Positions 1 through 8,644 of a DNA stretch of 33,088 nt are shown here, one piece after another. The translations under genes and the position numbers were made by a program. The stretch is from Streptacidiphilus fuscans. Its GTDB lineage: Bacteria > Actinomycetota > Actinomycetes > Streptomycetales > Streptomycetaceae. Every line of letters begins with the position of its first letter. Positions within the stretch are counted from its first letter, which is position 1. The stretch lies in contig NZ_JADPRT010000009.1 of NCBI RefSeq assembly GCF_015690355.1, forward strand, positions 1 through 33,088, given 5' to 3'. The notes under the pieces are model-generated. The model made no database searches and was not told the DNA's origin. It worked only from the letters and a program-made list of their open reading frames with translations.

Positions 1-30
1 GACTCCGGCGAGACCCACCGAAGCCACTGA
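1..30 (+). CDS. possible C-terminal end of an upstream gene (partial)
   Basis: Frame 1 reads nine codons (DSGETHRSH) to a TGA at 28-30, and a strong hairpin terminator follows at 90-120. That fits the tail of a gene running in from the left. Nine residues cannot identify a product, and the other forward frames are also open here, so this rests only on the position of the terminator. Confidence 0.25.
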   Translation, partial: DSGETHRSH

Positions 31-89
31 CCAGCGGAATCAGGCACGACCGACGCCCCCGTCCCTCCGCACCGGACGGCGGCAGCACC

Positions 90-120
90 TGAGCCCGGCG
101 GACCCCGTCCGCCGGGCTCA
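90..120 (+). terminator. perfect 14-bp hairpin, probable terminator
   Basis: A perfect 14-bp stem (TGAGCCCGGCGGAC and its complement, 90-103 with 107-120) closes on a CCC loop. No T-run follows, which is common for actinobacterial terminators. It sits 46 bp before the start of the 166-777 gene, so it most likely ends an upstream transcript. Confidence 0.7.
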
Positions 121-165
121 GGCATGTCCCGGCTTCTGTCGGCGCGCTGCACTAGGTTGGGGGCC

Positions 166-777
166 ATGGCTGAGATCCATCGCACGACGTTGACCCCCAA
201 CAAGCTCGAACTGCTCACCGCGTGGCTGCCGCAGCAGAGTTGGTACCTCGGGGACGGTGCTGACGGCCCGACGAAGCCGGAGCTGTCCCGGGCGGGCGGG
301 TTCCGGCTCGACGACCCGGAGGGCGAGGTCGGCATCGAGTTCGCGGTCGTCCTCGACAGCGCCGGGCCGGAGCAGGTGGCCTACCTCGTCCCGATGGCCT
401 ACCGCGACGCCCCGCTGGCCGACGCCCCGGAAGAGGCCCTGATCGGCACGGCCGAGCACGGCGTCCTCGGCACCCGGTACGTCTACGACGGCGCGCAGGA
501 CCCGGTGGTGACCGCCCAGCTCCGCGCGCTGCTGCGCGGCGAGGCGATCCCGCAGGCGCAGAGTGTGAGCGACACGGTCGACCCGACGGTCACCGTGCAG
601 GGCTTCGGTTCCGTCGACGGAGCTGCCGACGGAGCCGTCGACCGCGTCGAGATCGTCCGCGTCCTGCACCCCGGCACGCCCGAGGACGAGCCGTCCCTGC
701 ACGTCGCCGCGGGGTGGACCCCGGCGGACGAGACGACCGCGCGGGGCGTGTTCGCCCGTGTTCAGGGGCGGGCGTAG
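166..777 (+). CDS. maltokinase N-terminal cap-like domain protein
   Basis: A 203-residue soluble protein with no signal peptide or membrane segment. The opening (IHRTTLTPNKLELLTAWLPQQSWY) and the following acidic, Gly-rich segments resemble the N-terminal cap domain of actinobacterial maltokinase (Mak/Pep2), here standing alone without the kinase domain. Stand-alone copies are often annotated as 1,4-alpha-glucan branching-related proteins. A role in trehalose/glycogen metabolism would be inference only, as no GlgE, TreS or GlgB gene lies in the window. The ATG at 166 is preferred over the in-frame ATG at 124 because the 124 start falls right behind the terminator hairpin and a G-rich stretch precedes 166. 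The 3' end overlaps the convergent NlpC/P60 gene by 16 bp. Confidence 0.7.
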   Translation: MAEIHRTTLTPNKLELLTAWLPQQSWYLGDGADGPTKPELSRAGGFRLDDPEGEVGIEFAVVLDSAGPEQVAYLVPMAYRDAPLADAPEEALIGTAEHGVLGTRYVYDGAQDPVVTAQLRALLRGEAIPQAQSVSDTVDPTVTVQGFGSVDGAADGAVDRVEIVRVLHPGTPEDEPSLHVAAGWTPADETTARGVFARVQGRA

Positions 778-1955
778 AAGCTCGGGGTGCCCATGATCCA
801 GAGGGAGGCGGTCTTCACCACGTCGCCGGTGCGCGGGGCCTCGATGATGGTGTCCGCGCCCGTGTAGAGGGCGACGTGGTAGATGCCGTCCGGCTGGGCG
901 TCGTGGGACCAGAAGACCAGGTCGCCCGGCTGGAGCTGGCGGTAGGTCAGCGGGTGTGACTGCGCGTACTGGTCGGCCGCATAGTGCGGCAGGGCGACGC
1001 CCGCGCGCTGCCAGGCGCGCATCGTCAGGCCGGAGCAGTCGTAGCCGGTCGGCCCCGCGCCGCCCCAGACGTACGGGGTGCCGAGCTGTGCGCGGGCGAA
1101 GGCGAGGACGTTGTCCGTCGACATGACGGACAAGGTCGGCGGTGCGGGCGTCGGGGTGGGCTTCGTCGCATTCGCCGCCAGAGCGGTCAGGCGGGCGGCC
1201 TCGGCGGCGAGTGCGGCGGCGTGCTCCTGGGTCAGTTGCAGCGCGGTGCGCTGGGCGTCGGAGAGCTGGGAGAGCAGGGCGGTCTGCTGCGCGTCCAGGG
1301 CGGTGATCTGGGTCTGCTGGTCGGTCAGCTCCGTCTGCGCCTGCTTCTGGGCCGCCTGGACCTTGGCGGTCGCCGCGGCGGCGGCGGCGTCGGCCTGCTG
1401 TGCGGCCACCGAGGCGAGGACCGCGCGGGACGCGGTGGCGGACGCCTGGTTCAGCGCGTCCCGCGCCTGGTCGGACGCACCCGACGCTGCCTGCTCGGCG
1501 AGCGCCGCCGCCACCGGGTTCCGTGCGGCGATCAGCCCCGCCAGCCCTGCGAGCTGCGGCGGCCCGCCGTCCCGGTACTCCTGCGCGGCAAGCGCGCCCA
1601 CCTTCCCCCACGCGGCGGTCCGCGCCGCGTCCGCGCGGGTCGCCGCGGCGGCGGCGACGGCAGCGGCGGCGGCGGTCTTCGCCTGGGCGGCGACGGCGCC
1701 GTTGTAGGCCTCCACCGCGGACTCCACCTGCACGTTCACCGTGGCCTCGGCGGCCTGCGCGCTCTGCAGCTGCGCTGCGACGGCAGCGACCTGCGCTTGG
1801 AGCGCGGTGGCGGCAGCCTGCGCGCTTTGCAGCGCGGAAGCGCTGGGGCCTTGGGGGGCGGGTGGGGGCGGGGCCACGGCGGTGAGGGCGGGCAGCGCGA
1901 GGGCGACGGCGGCGAGGACCGCCGCGGTGCGGCAAGCGGAAGGACGGGGCTTCAC
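762..1955 (-). CDS. secreted NlpC/P60 family peptidoglycan peptidase
   Basis: A 397-residue exported cell-wall hydrolase expected to cut D-gamma-glutamyl-meso-DAP or related peptide-stem bonds. From the GTG at 1955 it has a signal peptide (KPRPS, then a hydrophobic run to about residue 25). A long Ala/Gln-rich coiled coil covers about residues 35-260. A short Pro/Thr linker follows, then a C-terminal NlpC/P60 domain with the catalytic Cys in YDCSGL (about C307) and the His in YHVALY (about H360). The coiled coil followed by NlpC/P60 is the RipA/CwlO-like architecture. An in-frame ATG at 2042 would add 29 residues before the signal peptide and would lie inside the repeat element at 2036-2274, so the GTG is preferred despite a weak ribosome-binding site. 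It converges on, and overlaps by 16 bp, the gene ending at 777. Confidence 0.85.
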   Translation of the reverse strand: MKPRPSACRTAAVLAAVALALPALTAVAPPPPAPQGPSASALQSAQAAATALQAQVAAVAAQLQSAQAAEATVNVQVESAVEAYNGAVAAQAKTAAAAAVAAAAATRADAARTAAWGKVGALAAQEYRDGGPPQLAGLAGLIAARNPVAAALAEQAASGASDQARDALNQASATASRAVLASVAAQQADAAAAAATAKVQAAQKQAQTELTDQQTQITALDAQQTALLSQLSDAQRTALQLTQEHAAALAAEAARLTALAANATKPTPTPAPPTLSVMSTDNVLAFARAQLGTPYVWGGAGPTGYDCSGLTMRAWQRAGVALPHYAADQYAQSHPLTYRQLQPGDLVFWSHDAQPDGIYHVALYTGADTIIEAPRTGDVVKTASLWIMGTPSFYARP

Positions 1956-2035
1956 GCTTCGATTCTGGCTGTCCGTCAGATTCAGGCGCGCGGCGAGCGG
2001 GCCGGATGAGTGACGGAGTGTCAGAGAGGAGGGAG

Positions 2036-2274
2036 GTTGCACCTCTAGGGGCGCGGGGCTCTGCTGATGCGCGGCTCCGCCGCATGGGCGCGACGGGTCA
2101 GCCTTTCGCTGCCGCAGGTAGCTGCAATCACCTCAGGGGCGCGGGGAACTGCGCGAGAAGCCACCCGCGCAGGTAGAGCACGGCACGCGCGGGGCCATCC
2201 GCACAGGGTGGTTGCTCGCGCCCACGCGGCGGAGCCGCATATCAGCAGAGCCCCGCGCCCCTGGATAGTGCAAC
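2036..2274. repeat. intergenic palindromic repeat, copy A (long, compound)
   Basis: Two arms of about 58 bases (2036-2092 and 2216-2274) are near-perfect inverted repeats. Each runs from GTTGCAC through AGGGGCGCGGGGCTCTG and a GCGGCTCCGCCGC palindrome to TGGGCGCGA, with only about five differences between arms. Between them, near 2130-2170, lies a second left-end-like module (CAGGGGCGCGGGGAACTG then GCGCGAGAAGCCACCC) seen also in copies C and D. The right end is 24 bp from the stop codon of the membrane-protein gene at 2298. It could act as a terminator or processing hairpin. No gene is seen in this stretch. Confidence 0.85.
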
Positions 2275-2297
2275 GTCCGCTCGTTCAGAGCGCGCCC

Positions 2298-3323
2298 TCA
2301 GAGGCGCTTGCTGCGGCCCGCCGCGATCGCGCGGCGGCGGGCGGCGGCGGCGCGGCGGCGGGCGGATTCCGCGGAGGTGGGTGGGGTGGTGGAGGGGCCG
2401 TGTTTGGCTGCGAGCCTGTTCAGGCGAGCCAGGCGGCGGACGCGGGCCTGGTCCAGAGGGGCGTACGCGGCGTGTTCGAGGCGGGCGGCGACGCGCTGGG
2501 CCATGCGTTCGGCGAAGAGGTGGGCGCGGGTGGGTGCGACGCCCGGTGGCGTCGGCTTGCCGGCGATGAGGTCGAAGAACCACTGGCGGGCGGCGTCGCC
2601 GCGCCGGTGCCAGCGGGCCTCGCGACGGCGCGCGCGGGCGAACTTGCGGGGGCGCTGGGAGTAGCGCCAGCGCGCCCACGGGCTGCGCGGGCGGGCGAGC
2701 CGGACAGCGGCGATCCAGGAGAGGCCCGGGACCATGATCCCCAGCATCCCGCTCCAGAACTTGCCCTTGAACAGCGCCACGACCGTGAAGCACGCGTTGA
2801 CCGAGATGATCCCGATCAGACCCCACCGCACCGGCGTCCCCGGCGTCACGCCCAGCGGGAGGTAGCCGAGGAGCAGCAGGCCGGTGAAGAGGATGCCGAT
2901 GATCACCGCGTCGACGGACTTGCGGCCCTGCTCGCTCCAGTAGACGTCCTCCAGGTGCAGCAGCAGCGCGAACTCGTCCAGGACCAGGCCGCAGCCCATG
3001 CCGAAGAGCAGGCCCGCCACGTCGATCCAGGGATGGCTGCCGTCCGTGGCGAAGACGGTGAACCCGGCGACCAGCAGGAAGAAGATCCCGAAGACCACGT
3101 GGTGGATGTGCAGCCCGCCCGGCGTCACGTTGCCCGGCCACCACTTCACACCGCGCCGGATCATCCGGACGCTGAACCGGATGAACAGGAACGACGCGAT
3201 GAAGCCGACCAGCAGCAGGAAGAGCGGCTGCTTGCCGGGGTCCTGGATGTGGTGGGCGTAGAAGTCCCAGAACGGCCGGCGCACGTGGAAATGGAGATGC
3301 GCGGGGAGGAGCGGCGGGTGCAT
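2298..3323 (-). CDS. polytopic membrane protein of unknown function, coupled to ThrE-like exporter
   Basis: A 341-residue integral membrane protein. About six hydrophobic segments can be seen (near residues 32-52, 74-93, 100-124, 137-157, 166-186 and 195-212). A strongly Arg-rich cytoplasmic tail of about 130 residues follows. Within or next to the membrane segments are conserved-looking polar clusters: LHIHH (71-75), LDEFALLLHLEDVYW (115-129). These could bind a metal or a substrate, which is inference. I do not recognise a characterised family. The ATG at 3323 shares one base with the stop of the upstream gene (TGATG), so the two proteins are probably translationally coupled and may work together. 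Confidence 0.75.
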   Translation of the reverse strand: MHPPLLPAHLHFHVRRPFWDFYAHHIQDPGKQPLFLLLVGFIASFLFIRFSVRMIRRGVKWWPGNVTPGGLHIHHVVFGIFFLLVAGFTVFATDGSHPWIDVAGLLFGMGCGLVLDEFALLLHLEDVYWSEQGRKSVDAVIIGILFTGLLLLGYLPLGVTPGTPVRWGLIGIISVNACFTVVALFKGKFWSGMLGIMVPGLSWIAAVRLARPRSPWARWRYSQRPRKFARARRREARWHRRGDAARQWFFDLIAGKPTPPGVAPTRAHLFAERMAQRVAARLEHAAYAPLDQARVRRLARLNRLAAKHGPSTTPPTSAESARRRAAAARRRAIAAGRSKRL

Positions 3324-5104
3324 CAGAAGCCTCGGGTGCGCTTCGCCGCGCCACGGGCCGCGCGGGGGCCCTCGCCCTGAGGCACCTTCAGGAAGAGGCG
3401 GGCCATCTCGCCACCGAGGTTCACCCCGACCGCCAGGGCCAGCGCCAGCGCGGCCGCGCGGATCACCGAGAGCAGGCCGGGGATCGGCTCGTTCTGGGTG
3501 AAGGAGAGCAGGCCGATGTAGATCACCGATCCCGGCAGCAGCGGCCCGAGCGCCGCCGTCACGTACGGGAGCGAGGACGCGTACTGGTAGCGCGAGGCCA
3601 TCTGGCCGAAGAGGCCGATCAGCATCGCGGCGGCAGCGGTGGCCACGACCGCCGAGACGCCCGCCTCGCGCAGCACGCCGTAGGTCGTCCAGCCGACGCC
3701 GCCGAGGAGGGTGACGACCGGCAGCACCTGACGGGACGTCTGAAGCAGGACGGCGAAGAACAGCGTCAGCAGCATCGCCGCCGGGAGCTGGATCAGCGGC
3801 GCGGCCCCCAGGGCGAGGGTCTGCTCGGGGTGAAGCCGGGCGCCGAAGCTGACGCCGACGTAGAGGACCAGGGTCACCCCGAGCACGATGCCGACGACCA
3901 GGTAGACGACCTCCAGCAGGCGGGCGGCGGCGGTGATGTAGAAGCCGGTCAGGCCGTCGGCGACGGCGGCGACCAGCGCACGGCCGGGCAGCAGGGCGTA
4001 CAGGCCACCGGTGATCACCACGGAGCCGCGCAGCTCGGAGCCGATCAGGGTGAGCCCGACGCCGAGCGCGGCGGCGGGGGTGGCCGCGACGACGAACTGG
4101 TAGAACTCCGGCAGCCCGCGCGTGGAGATCAGCCAGGCGAGCCGGTCGCCGACCACGGAGGCGGCGAAGGCGCAGAGCAGCACCAGCCAGGCCTGCCCGT
4201 CGATCTTGCCGCCGACCAGCAGGGTGGCCGCTCCGGCCAGGCCGCCGGTGGCGAGGGAGAGCACCCAGGTCGGGTAGGGGTGCCGGTTGCGGCGGATCTC
4301 GGCGAGACGGCCGTAGGCCTCCTCGACGCCGACGTGCTCGGCCGTTATGTCGGCGACCAGCCGGTAGACCGACGCCAGCCGGGTGTAGTCGGAGCCGCGT
4401 CGGCGCACCACGCGGGTGGAGGTGACCGGCGGCGCCATCAGCGAGGGCTGGTAGGTGATCGCGATGAGGGTGAAGGTGACCTGCGGCTCGCAGCGGTCCA
4501 GGCCGAGCGCGTGCGAGACGCCGAGCATGGCCGCCTCGACGTCCTCGGCGGCCTCGCCGCTGGCCAGCAGCAGCTCGCCGATACGCAGCGTCAGGTCGAG
4601 GACGCGGGCGACCTTGGGCGCGCTGGGCTCGTTGCCCTTCTCCTCGGACTCGGTGCGCTCGAAGGCGGGCCGCTCGGACATCGGGGTGCGCAGCAGCGTC
4701 CGCATCCGGTCCGGCCAGGGGGCGGAGCCGGGCGCGCCCTTGCGCAGCGAGACGATCGGGATCCCGGCGGTCGGGGTGTAGCCGAAGTGCGCCCAGTCGC
4801 TGTCGGCCGCCGCGCCCTCCGTCGGCACCTCGGCGGACGGCTCCAGGGATGCGGGCGTGGTGCCGACCAGCTCGGCGTGGCCGAGCAGGCCCGGAGTGAC
4901 CGTCAGCTCGTCGTCCGGCTTCTCGTCCGGCTCGGCGTCGAACGGCTCGGCGTCGAACGGCCCCGCGTCGGACGGCCCCGTGTCGGACGGCTCCGCGTCG
5001 AACGGCCCGGACGGCTCGTCCGGCTTCGTGTCCGACTGGACCGGCTCCTGCTCCGGCTCCCGGTCCGGCTCGTCCGGACGTCCTGGCTGCCTGCCCTTGG
5101 GCAC
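3323..5104 (-). CDS. threonine/serine exporter (ThrE) family protein with acidic repeat tail
   Basis: A 593-residue protein. Residues 1-70 are low-complexity, acidic and Pro-rich, with a five-residue repeat (FDAEP/SDAGP). About 165-300 holds the ThrE-type N-domain (DLTLRIGELLLASGEAAEDVE, then GLDRCEPQVTFTLIAITYQ). From about 290 on there are roughly ten membrane segments, matching ThrE plus the second ThrE half fused in one chain, as in Corynebacterium ThrE. The family exports small hydroxy amino acids by proton exchange, but the real substrate here is unknown. The start is the GTG at 5104, with GAGGGGAGC about 8 bases upstream. It ends in a TGATG overlap with the membrane-protein gene. A 15-bp tandem repeat in the tail suggests slippage-driven length variation. 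Confidence 0.85.
   Translation of the reverse strand: MPKGRQPGRPDEPDREPEQEPVQSDTKPDEPSGPFDAEPSDTGPSDAGPFDAEPFDAEPDEKPDDELTVTPGLLGHAELVGTTPASLEPSAEVPTEGAAADSDWAHFGYTPTAGIPIVSLRKGAPGSAPWPDRMRTLLRTPMSERPAFERTESEEKGNEPSAPKVARVLDLTLRIGELLLASGEAAEDVEAAMLGVSHALGLDRCEPQVTFTLIAITYQPSLMAPPVTSTRVVRRRGSDYTRLASVYRLVADITAEHVGVEEAYGRLAEIRRNRHPYPTWVLSLATGGLAGAATLLVGGKIDGQAWLVLLCAFAASVVGDRLAWLISTRGLPEFYQFVVAATPAAALGVGLTLIGSELRGSVVITGGLYALLPGRALVAAVADGLTGFYITAAARLLEVVYLVVGIVLGVTLVLYVGVSFGARLHPEQTLALGAAPLIQLPAAMLLTLFFAVLLQTSRQVLPVVTLLGGVGWTTYGVLREAGVSAVVATAAAAMLIGLFGQMASRYQYASSLPYVTAALGPLLPGSVIYIGLLSFTQNEPIPGLLSVIRAAALALALAVGVNLGGEMARLFLKVPQGEGPRAARGAAKRTRGF
4929..5003. repeat. five tandem 15-bp repeats in the ThrE-like gene
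   Basis: Five consecutive 15-base units (the first is GGCTCGGCGTCGAAC) differ at one to three bases and encode FDAEP/SDAGP/SDTGP units in the acidic N-terminal tail. The unit length keeps the frame, so gain or loss of copies would not disrupt the protein. Confidence 0.85.
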
Positions 5105-5209
5105 CTGCCGCTCCCCTCATGGATCCGGCTCCAACATTGCCTGATCGCGAGGGCAGACGCACAATCCCGGACTTTCCGCAGGCGGGACAGCTCTACGTGC
5201 TCCCGGCAG

Positions 5210-6520
5210 TCACGCCGAGAGCAGGCCGCGTCCCAACCAGTCGGAGTCGTCCCGCACGCCCGGGAGGGCGAAGAAGTAGCCGCCGCCCGTCGGCGAGATG
5301 TAGTCGACCAGCGGCTCGTCGATCAGCCGCGTCTGGGTGGCCTCGAACTGGCGGACGACGTCCTGCTGGTAGCAGCAGAAGGCCAGGCCCATGTCGAGGT
5401 CGCCGACGGCGTCGATGCCGCGGTCGTAGTTGAAGCCGCGCCGCAGGATCCGGGAGTCGTCGGTCCTCGGGGTGCGCGGGTTGGCCAGCCGGATGTGGGC
5501 GTCCAGCGGGATCGCGTTGCCCTGCGGGTCCTTGGCGTAGTCGGGGACGTCCGTCTCGTTCGCGCCGTCCAGCGGGGCGCCGGTGTCCTTGCGGCGGCCG
5601 AACATCAGCTCCTGCTCGGTGAGGGAGACCCGGTCCCAGAACTCGACGAGCATCCGGATGATCCGGATCACCTGGTAGCTGCCGCCGGTCGCCCAGGCGG
5701 GCTCGCCCGAGCCGGGTCGCACCCAGACCAGCCGGTCCATCTCCCGGGCGGAGCCGACGTCCGGGTTGGCGATGCCGTCCTTGAAGCCGAGCAGGTTGCG
5801 CTGGGTGCCGCTCGGGCGCGGCGCGCTCTGGAAGCCGTCGATGCGCCACTTGACCTGCATCAGGTCGCGGGTGTGCTTGGCGATGTCGCGCATCGCGTGC
5901 AGCACGGTGTCCTGGCGGGAGGCGCAGATCTGCAGGCTGAGGTCGCCGTGGCACTCGGCCGGGTTCAGGTTGTCGTTGGGGAAGGTCCGCATCGGGGTGA
6001 GCTTGGCGGGCTTCTGCTTCGCCAGGCCGTAGCGGGCGTCGAAGAGCGACGCCCCGACGCCGACGGTCACCGTCAGGTCGTCGGCGGGGACGACCGGGCC
6101 GAGGATGCCGTTGTCGGAGGGCGGCGCGCCGACGCCCAGGTCCGGCGGGTTTCCGCCGGAGGTGAGGAAGCGGATCCGGTCGGTCAGGGTGCGGAACAGC
6201 TGTTCCAGGCCCTTGCGGTCCGCCGCGATGACCGTCATCGACAGGAAGGCGGCGAAGGCGGGCGCGGGGGTGGTGATCCCCGCCTGCTGCGCCCCGTGGA
6301 AGGCGACGCTGCCGGTGCTGAACGCGTCGTCGGCGGTGGACGCGCTGTCCGCCTGGGCGGGCGTCGCGGTGGCGCCGGTCAGGGTCAGCGCACCGCCCGC
6401 GAGTGCCGCGCCTGCGGCGCCCGCGCCGAGCGCGGACTTCACGAAGGTGCGCCGGGAGGAGCCGAAGCCGAACGGGCAGGAACCGGAGGGGGTGGGCGCG
6501 TCGGTGGCGTGGTCGGTCAT
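5210..6520 (-). CDS. efeB: EfeB, TAT-exported Dyp-type heme peroxidase/deferrochelatase
   Basis: A 436-residue periplasm-facing heme protein of the iron-uptake EfeUOB system, proposed to oxidise ferrous iron or release iron from heme. A twin-arginine signal (SSRRTFVKSALG, residues 21-32, then an Ala/Gly-rich stretch) indicates folded export. The Dyp signature GFKDG lies at 245-249 (distal Asp 248), the probable proximal heme ligand is H342 in AHIRLANPR, and the conserved distal Arg lies in ILRRGFNYDRG (360-361). Length and motifs are those of a complete enzyme. Its ATG overlaps the stop of the upstream EfeU-EfeO gene by one base (TGATG), so it is in the same operon, behind the iron box at 8645. 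Confidence 0.95.
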   Translation of the reverse strand: MTDHATDAPTPSGSCPFGFGSSRRTFVKSALGAGAAGAALAGGALTLTGATATPAQADSASTADDAFSTGSVAFHGAQQAGITTPAPAFAAFLSMTVIAADRKGLEQLFRTLTDRIRFLTSGGNPPDLGVGAPPSDNGILGPVVPADDLTVTVGVGASLFDARYGLAKQKPAKLTPMRTFPNDNLNPAECHGDLSLQICASRQDTVLHAMRDIAKHTRDLMQVKWRIDGFQSAPRPSGTQRNLLGFKDGIANPDVGSAREMDRLVWVRPGSGEPAWATGGSYQVIRIIRMLVEFWDRVSLTEQELMFGRRKDTGAPLDGANETDVPDYAKDPQGNAIPLDAHIRLANPRTPRTDDSRILRRGFNYDRGIDAVGDLDMGLAFCCYQQDVVRQFEATQTRLIDEPLVDYISPTGGGYFFALPGVRDDSDWLGRGLLSA

Positions 6521-8595
6521 CAGGCGGACTTCCGGATCTCGAGCAGGTCGGGGATGGGCGAGAGGTCTTCCAGCAGCTGGCCGAGCGCGCCGTTGAGGGT
6601 GGTGCGCAGCGTCGGGTCGAGCTGCTCGACCGGGGTCCAGCTGCCGTCGGCGTGCTGTCCCTGCTTCAGCAGTCCGGCGAAGCGGGTGATGTCGGCGTCG
6701 ACAGTGCCGAGCAGCTGCGGGCTGCGGGCGCTGATCAGCGGGCGGAGCAGGGTGAGCAGCTCCTGGGTTCCGGCGAGATTCGCCTGCGCGGTGGCCAGGT
6801 TGGTGCCGCTGCCCTCGTCGGTGTCGGCGGTGAGCTCGAACTGGAGGGTGTTCTCCAGGATCTCGTGGGTGCGCAGCGGCAGGTCGGACGGGTCGAAGTC
6901 CTGGGTCGGGAAGGCTTTGCGCAGCCCGGTCACGTCGGCGGCCAACGCGTCGGCGACGGGCGCGAGCTGAGCGGCGTCCTGGCCGTGCCAGAGGCCGTAC
7001 TCCAGGCGGTGGAAGCCGTGGAAGTCCGGGTCGGCGACGCCCAGCGGCAGCCCGTCGGCGCGGCCGTTGATGCGCTTGTCGAAGTCCTCGAAGGTGCCGT
7101 AGGCGGCGCCGAGGGAGGAGTACTGGACGTGGGCGGTGAGCCAGTCCTCCTTGGCGGCGGCGAGGTCGCCGGCGTGGAGGTCGGCGGCCAGCTTGGCCGT
7201 CTGGCCCTGGAGCGTGGCCAGCCCGGCGTCGACGTACTGCTTGTAGGCGGCGAGCGGTCCGGCCAGGTCCTGCTCGGAGACGGGCAGCACGGCCGCGACG
7301 GCGGCCCCGCCGGAGACGGTGACGGCGGCGGAGGTGACCGCCTGGCCTCCCGTCGGCACGCAGCGCCAGGCGTAGCTGCCGGAGCCGATCGTCGCGACCA
7401 GGGCGCGGGTGGTGCCGGGGGCCAGTCCCTCGATCTCGCCGTAGACGGCGTCGGTGTCGGGGTTGATCAGGTAGACCTCGGAGGTCTGACCACCGGTGTT
7501 GTGCATCTGGAAGGTCTGCTGACCGGGCTGCGGTGCGGTGAAGCCCTTGCCGCACTCGGTCGGCGAGACGGAGACGGTCGCGGCGGCGGCCTGCTTGCCT
7601 CCGGAGACCGCGACCACCACGCCGGCGGCGACGGCCGGTACGGCGACCACGGTGACGGGCACGAGCCACCGCAGTCGGCGCGGGGCTTCCGGCGCGGGCG
7701 CGGTTGCGGGGTCGGCTTCCGGCGCGGGCGCGGGGTCGGCTTCCGGTGCGGGCGCGGGGGTTGCTGCTGCGGCGGCGGGCTTCGGGGTGCGGACGCCGCG
7801 CAGAAAGAGCGTCAGCACCACGGCCAGGTAGGCCACATAGGCGGCGACCTGGAGCCAGGTCATCTGCGTGGTCAGGTTGAACACGCCCTGGACCAGCGTC
7901 GCGTACCAGGAGTTGGCGTCGATGCTGCCGCTCAGGTCGACGGCGAAGCTGCTGCCGCCGGGGAGGACGCCGCCCTCCTGGAGGTCACGCAGGCCGTAGG
8001 CGAGGACACCCGCGGCGATGACGATCAGCCCGAGGCCGGTCCAGGTGAAGAACCGGGTCAGGTTGATCCGCAGCACCCGCCGGTACAGGCCCCAGCACAG
8101 CGCCGTGGCCAGCACCAGGCCGATCGCGGCGCCGATCAGCGGGCCGGTGGACTCCCCCGCCGTCTGCGCGGTGGTCCAGATGAACAGCGCGGTCTCCAGG
8201 CCCTCGCGTCCGACCGCGAGGAAGCTGGTGAGCACCAGCATCCCCGAGCCCATCGCCAGCGCCGCGCTGACCTTCTCCTTGAGCTCACCGGAGAGGTTGC
8301 GCGCGTTCTTGCGCATCCAGAAGACCATCGCCGTCACGAACGCGACGGCGATGACGCTGAGACAGCCGCCGAACGCCTCCTGGGCGGTGGCCGACAGGTT
8401 GGCGGAGGTGAAGGTCAGCACCGCCCCGAAACTGAGGGACAGTCCGATCGCGGCGGCCACCCCCGTCCAGACCTGCGGCAGCCGGCCCTTCTCACCGCCC
8501 CGGACCAGGGTCGCGACGAGGATGGAGACGACCAGACCGGCTTCCAACCCCTCCCGCAACCCGATCAGGAAACTGGGAAACGCGTCGTCCCACAT
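6520..8595 (-). CDS. EfeU-EfeO fusion: FTR1-type iron permease joined to cupredoxin/M75 iron-binding protein
   Basis: A 691-residue fusion for high-affinity iron uptake. Residues 1-267 form the EfeU/FTR1 permease, with about seven membrane segments and both iron-path motifs, REGLE at 14-18 and 130-134. Residues 270-307 are an Ala/Pro/Glu-rich linker. Residues 309-331 are an extra membrane segment that would place the rest outside the cell. Residues 340-428 form a cupredoxin-like domain. Residues 440-690 form the M75/EfeO domain, with the metal-site HxxE motif (HRLE, 529-532). In Escherichia coli and Bacillus these are separate proteins. Here the extra membrane anchor stands in for the secreted EfeO. 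The ATG at 8595 follows GGAGGGG by 8 bases. It is coupled to efeB and probably repressed by iron. Confidence 0.92.
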   Translation of the reverse strand: MWDDAFPSFLIGLREGLEAGLVVSILVATLVRGGEKGRLPQVWTGVAAAIGLSLSFGAVLTFTSANLSATAQEAFGGCLSVIAVAFVTAMVFWMRKNARNLSGELKEKVSAALAMGSGMLVLTSFLAVGREGLETALFIWTTAQTAGESTGPLIGAAIGLVLATALCWGLYRRVLRINLTRFFTWTGLGLIVIAAGVLAYGLRDLQEGGVLPGGSSFAVDLSGSIDANSWYATLVQGVFNLTTQMTWLQVAAYVAYLAVVLTLFLRGVRTPKPAAAAATPAPAPEADPAPAPEADPATAPAPEAPRRLRWLVPVTVVAVPAVAAGVVVAVSGGKQAAAATVSVSPTECGKGFTAPQPGQQTFQMHNTGGQTSEVYLINPDTDAVYGEIEGLAPGTTRALVATIGSGSYAWRCVPTGGQAVTSAAVTVSGGAAVAAVLPVSEQDLAGPLAAYKQYVDAGLATLQGQTAKLAADLHAGDLAAAKEDWLTAHVQYSSLGAAYGTFEDFDKRINGRADGLPLGVADPDFHGFHRLEYGLWHGQDAAQLAPVADALAADVTGLRKAFPTQDFDPSDLPLRTHEILENTLQFELTADTDEGSGTNLATAQANLAGTQELLTLLRPLISARSPQLLGTVDADITRFAGLLKQGQHADGSWTPVEQLDPTLRTTLNGALGQLLEDLSPIPDLLEIRKSA
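7685..7761. repeat. tandem repeat in the EfeU-EfeO linker
   Basis: Three imperfect copies of GCTTCCGGCGCGGGCGCGG start near 7685, 7715 and 7739. They encode the Ala/Pro/Glu-rich linker (PAPEADP units) between the permease and the extracytoplasmic part of the fusion. Confidence 0.75.
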
Positions 8596-8644
8596 GCGAA
8601 GGACCCCTCCAGTACGGCAGCACGGACCGATCGCCTTGCAGCGA

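Noticed and set aside
166..777. A full maltokinase or branching enzyme
   Set aside because: At 203 residues there is no kinase or glycoside hydrolase catalytic domain.
118..2085. Reverse-strand open frame of about 655 codons
   Set aside because: It is Arg/Pro-rich, overlaps the cap-like and NlpC/P60 genes, and shows no domain; it mirrors their GC-rich third positions.
4929..5003. CRISPR-like array
   Set aside because: The repeats are contiguous 15-bp in-frame coding units without spacers; the same holds for 27632-27721.
3830..6970. Forward open frame of about 1046 codons opposite the ThrE, EfeB and EfeU-EfeO genes
   Set aside because: Composition is Gly/Asp/Val/Arg-biased with no motif; the opposite strand carries clear domains and catalytic residues.
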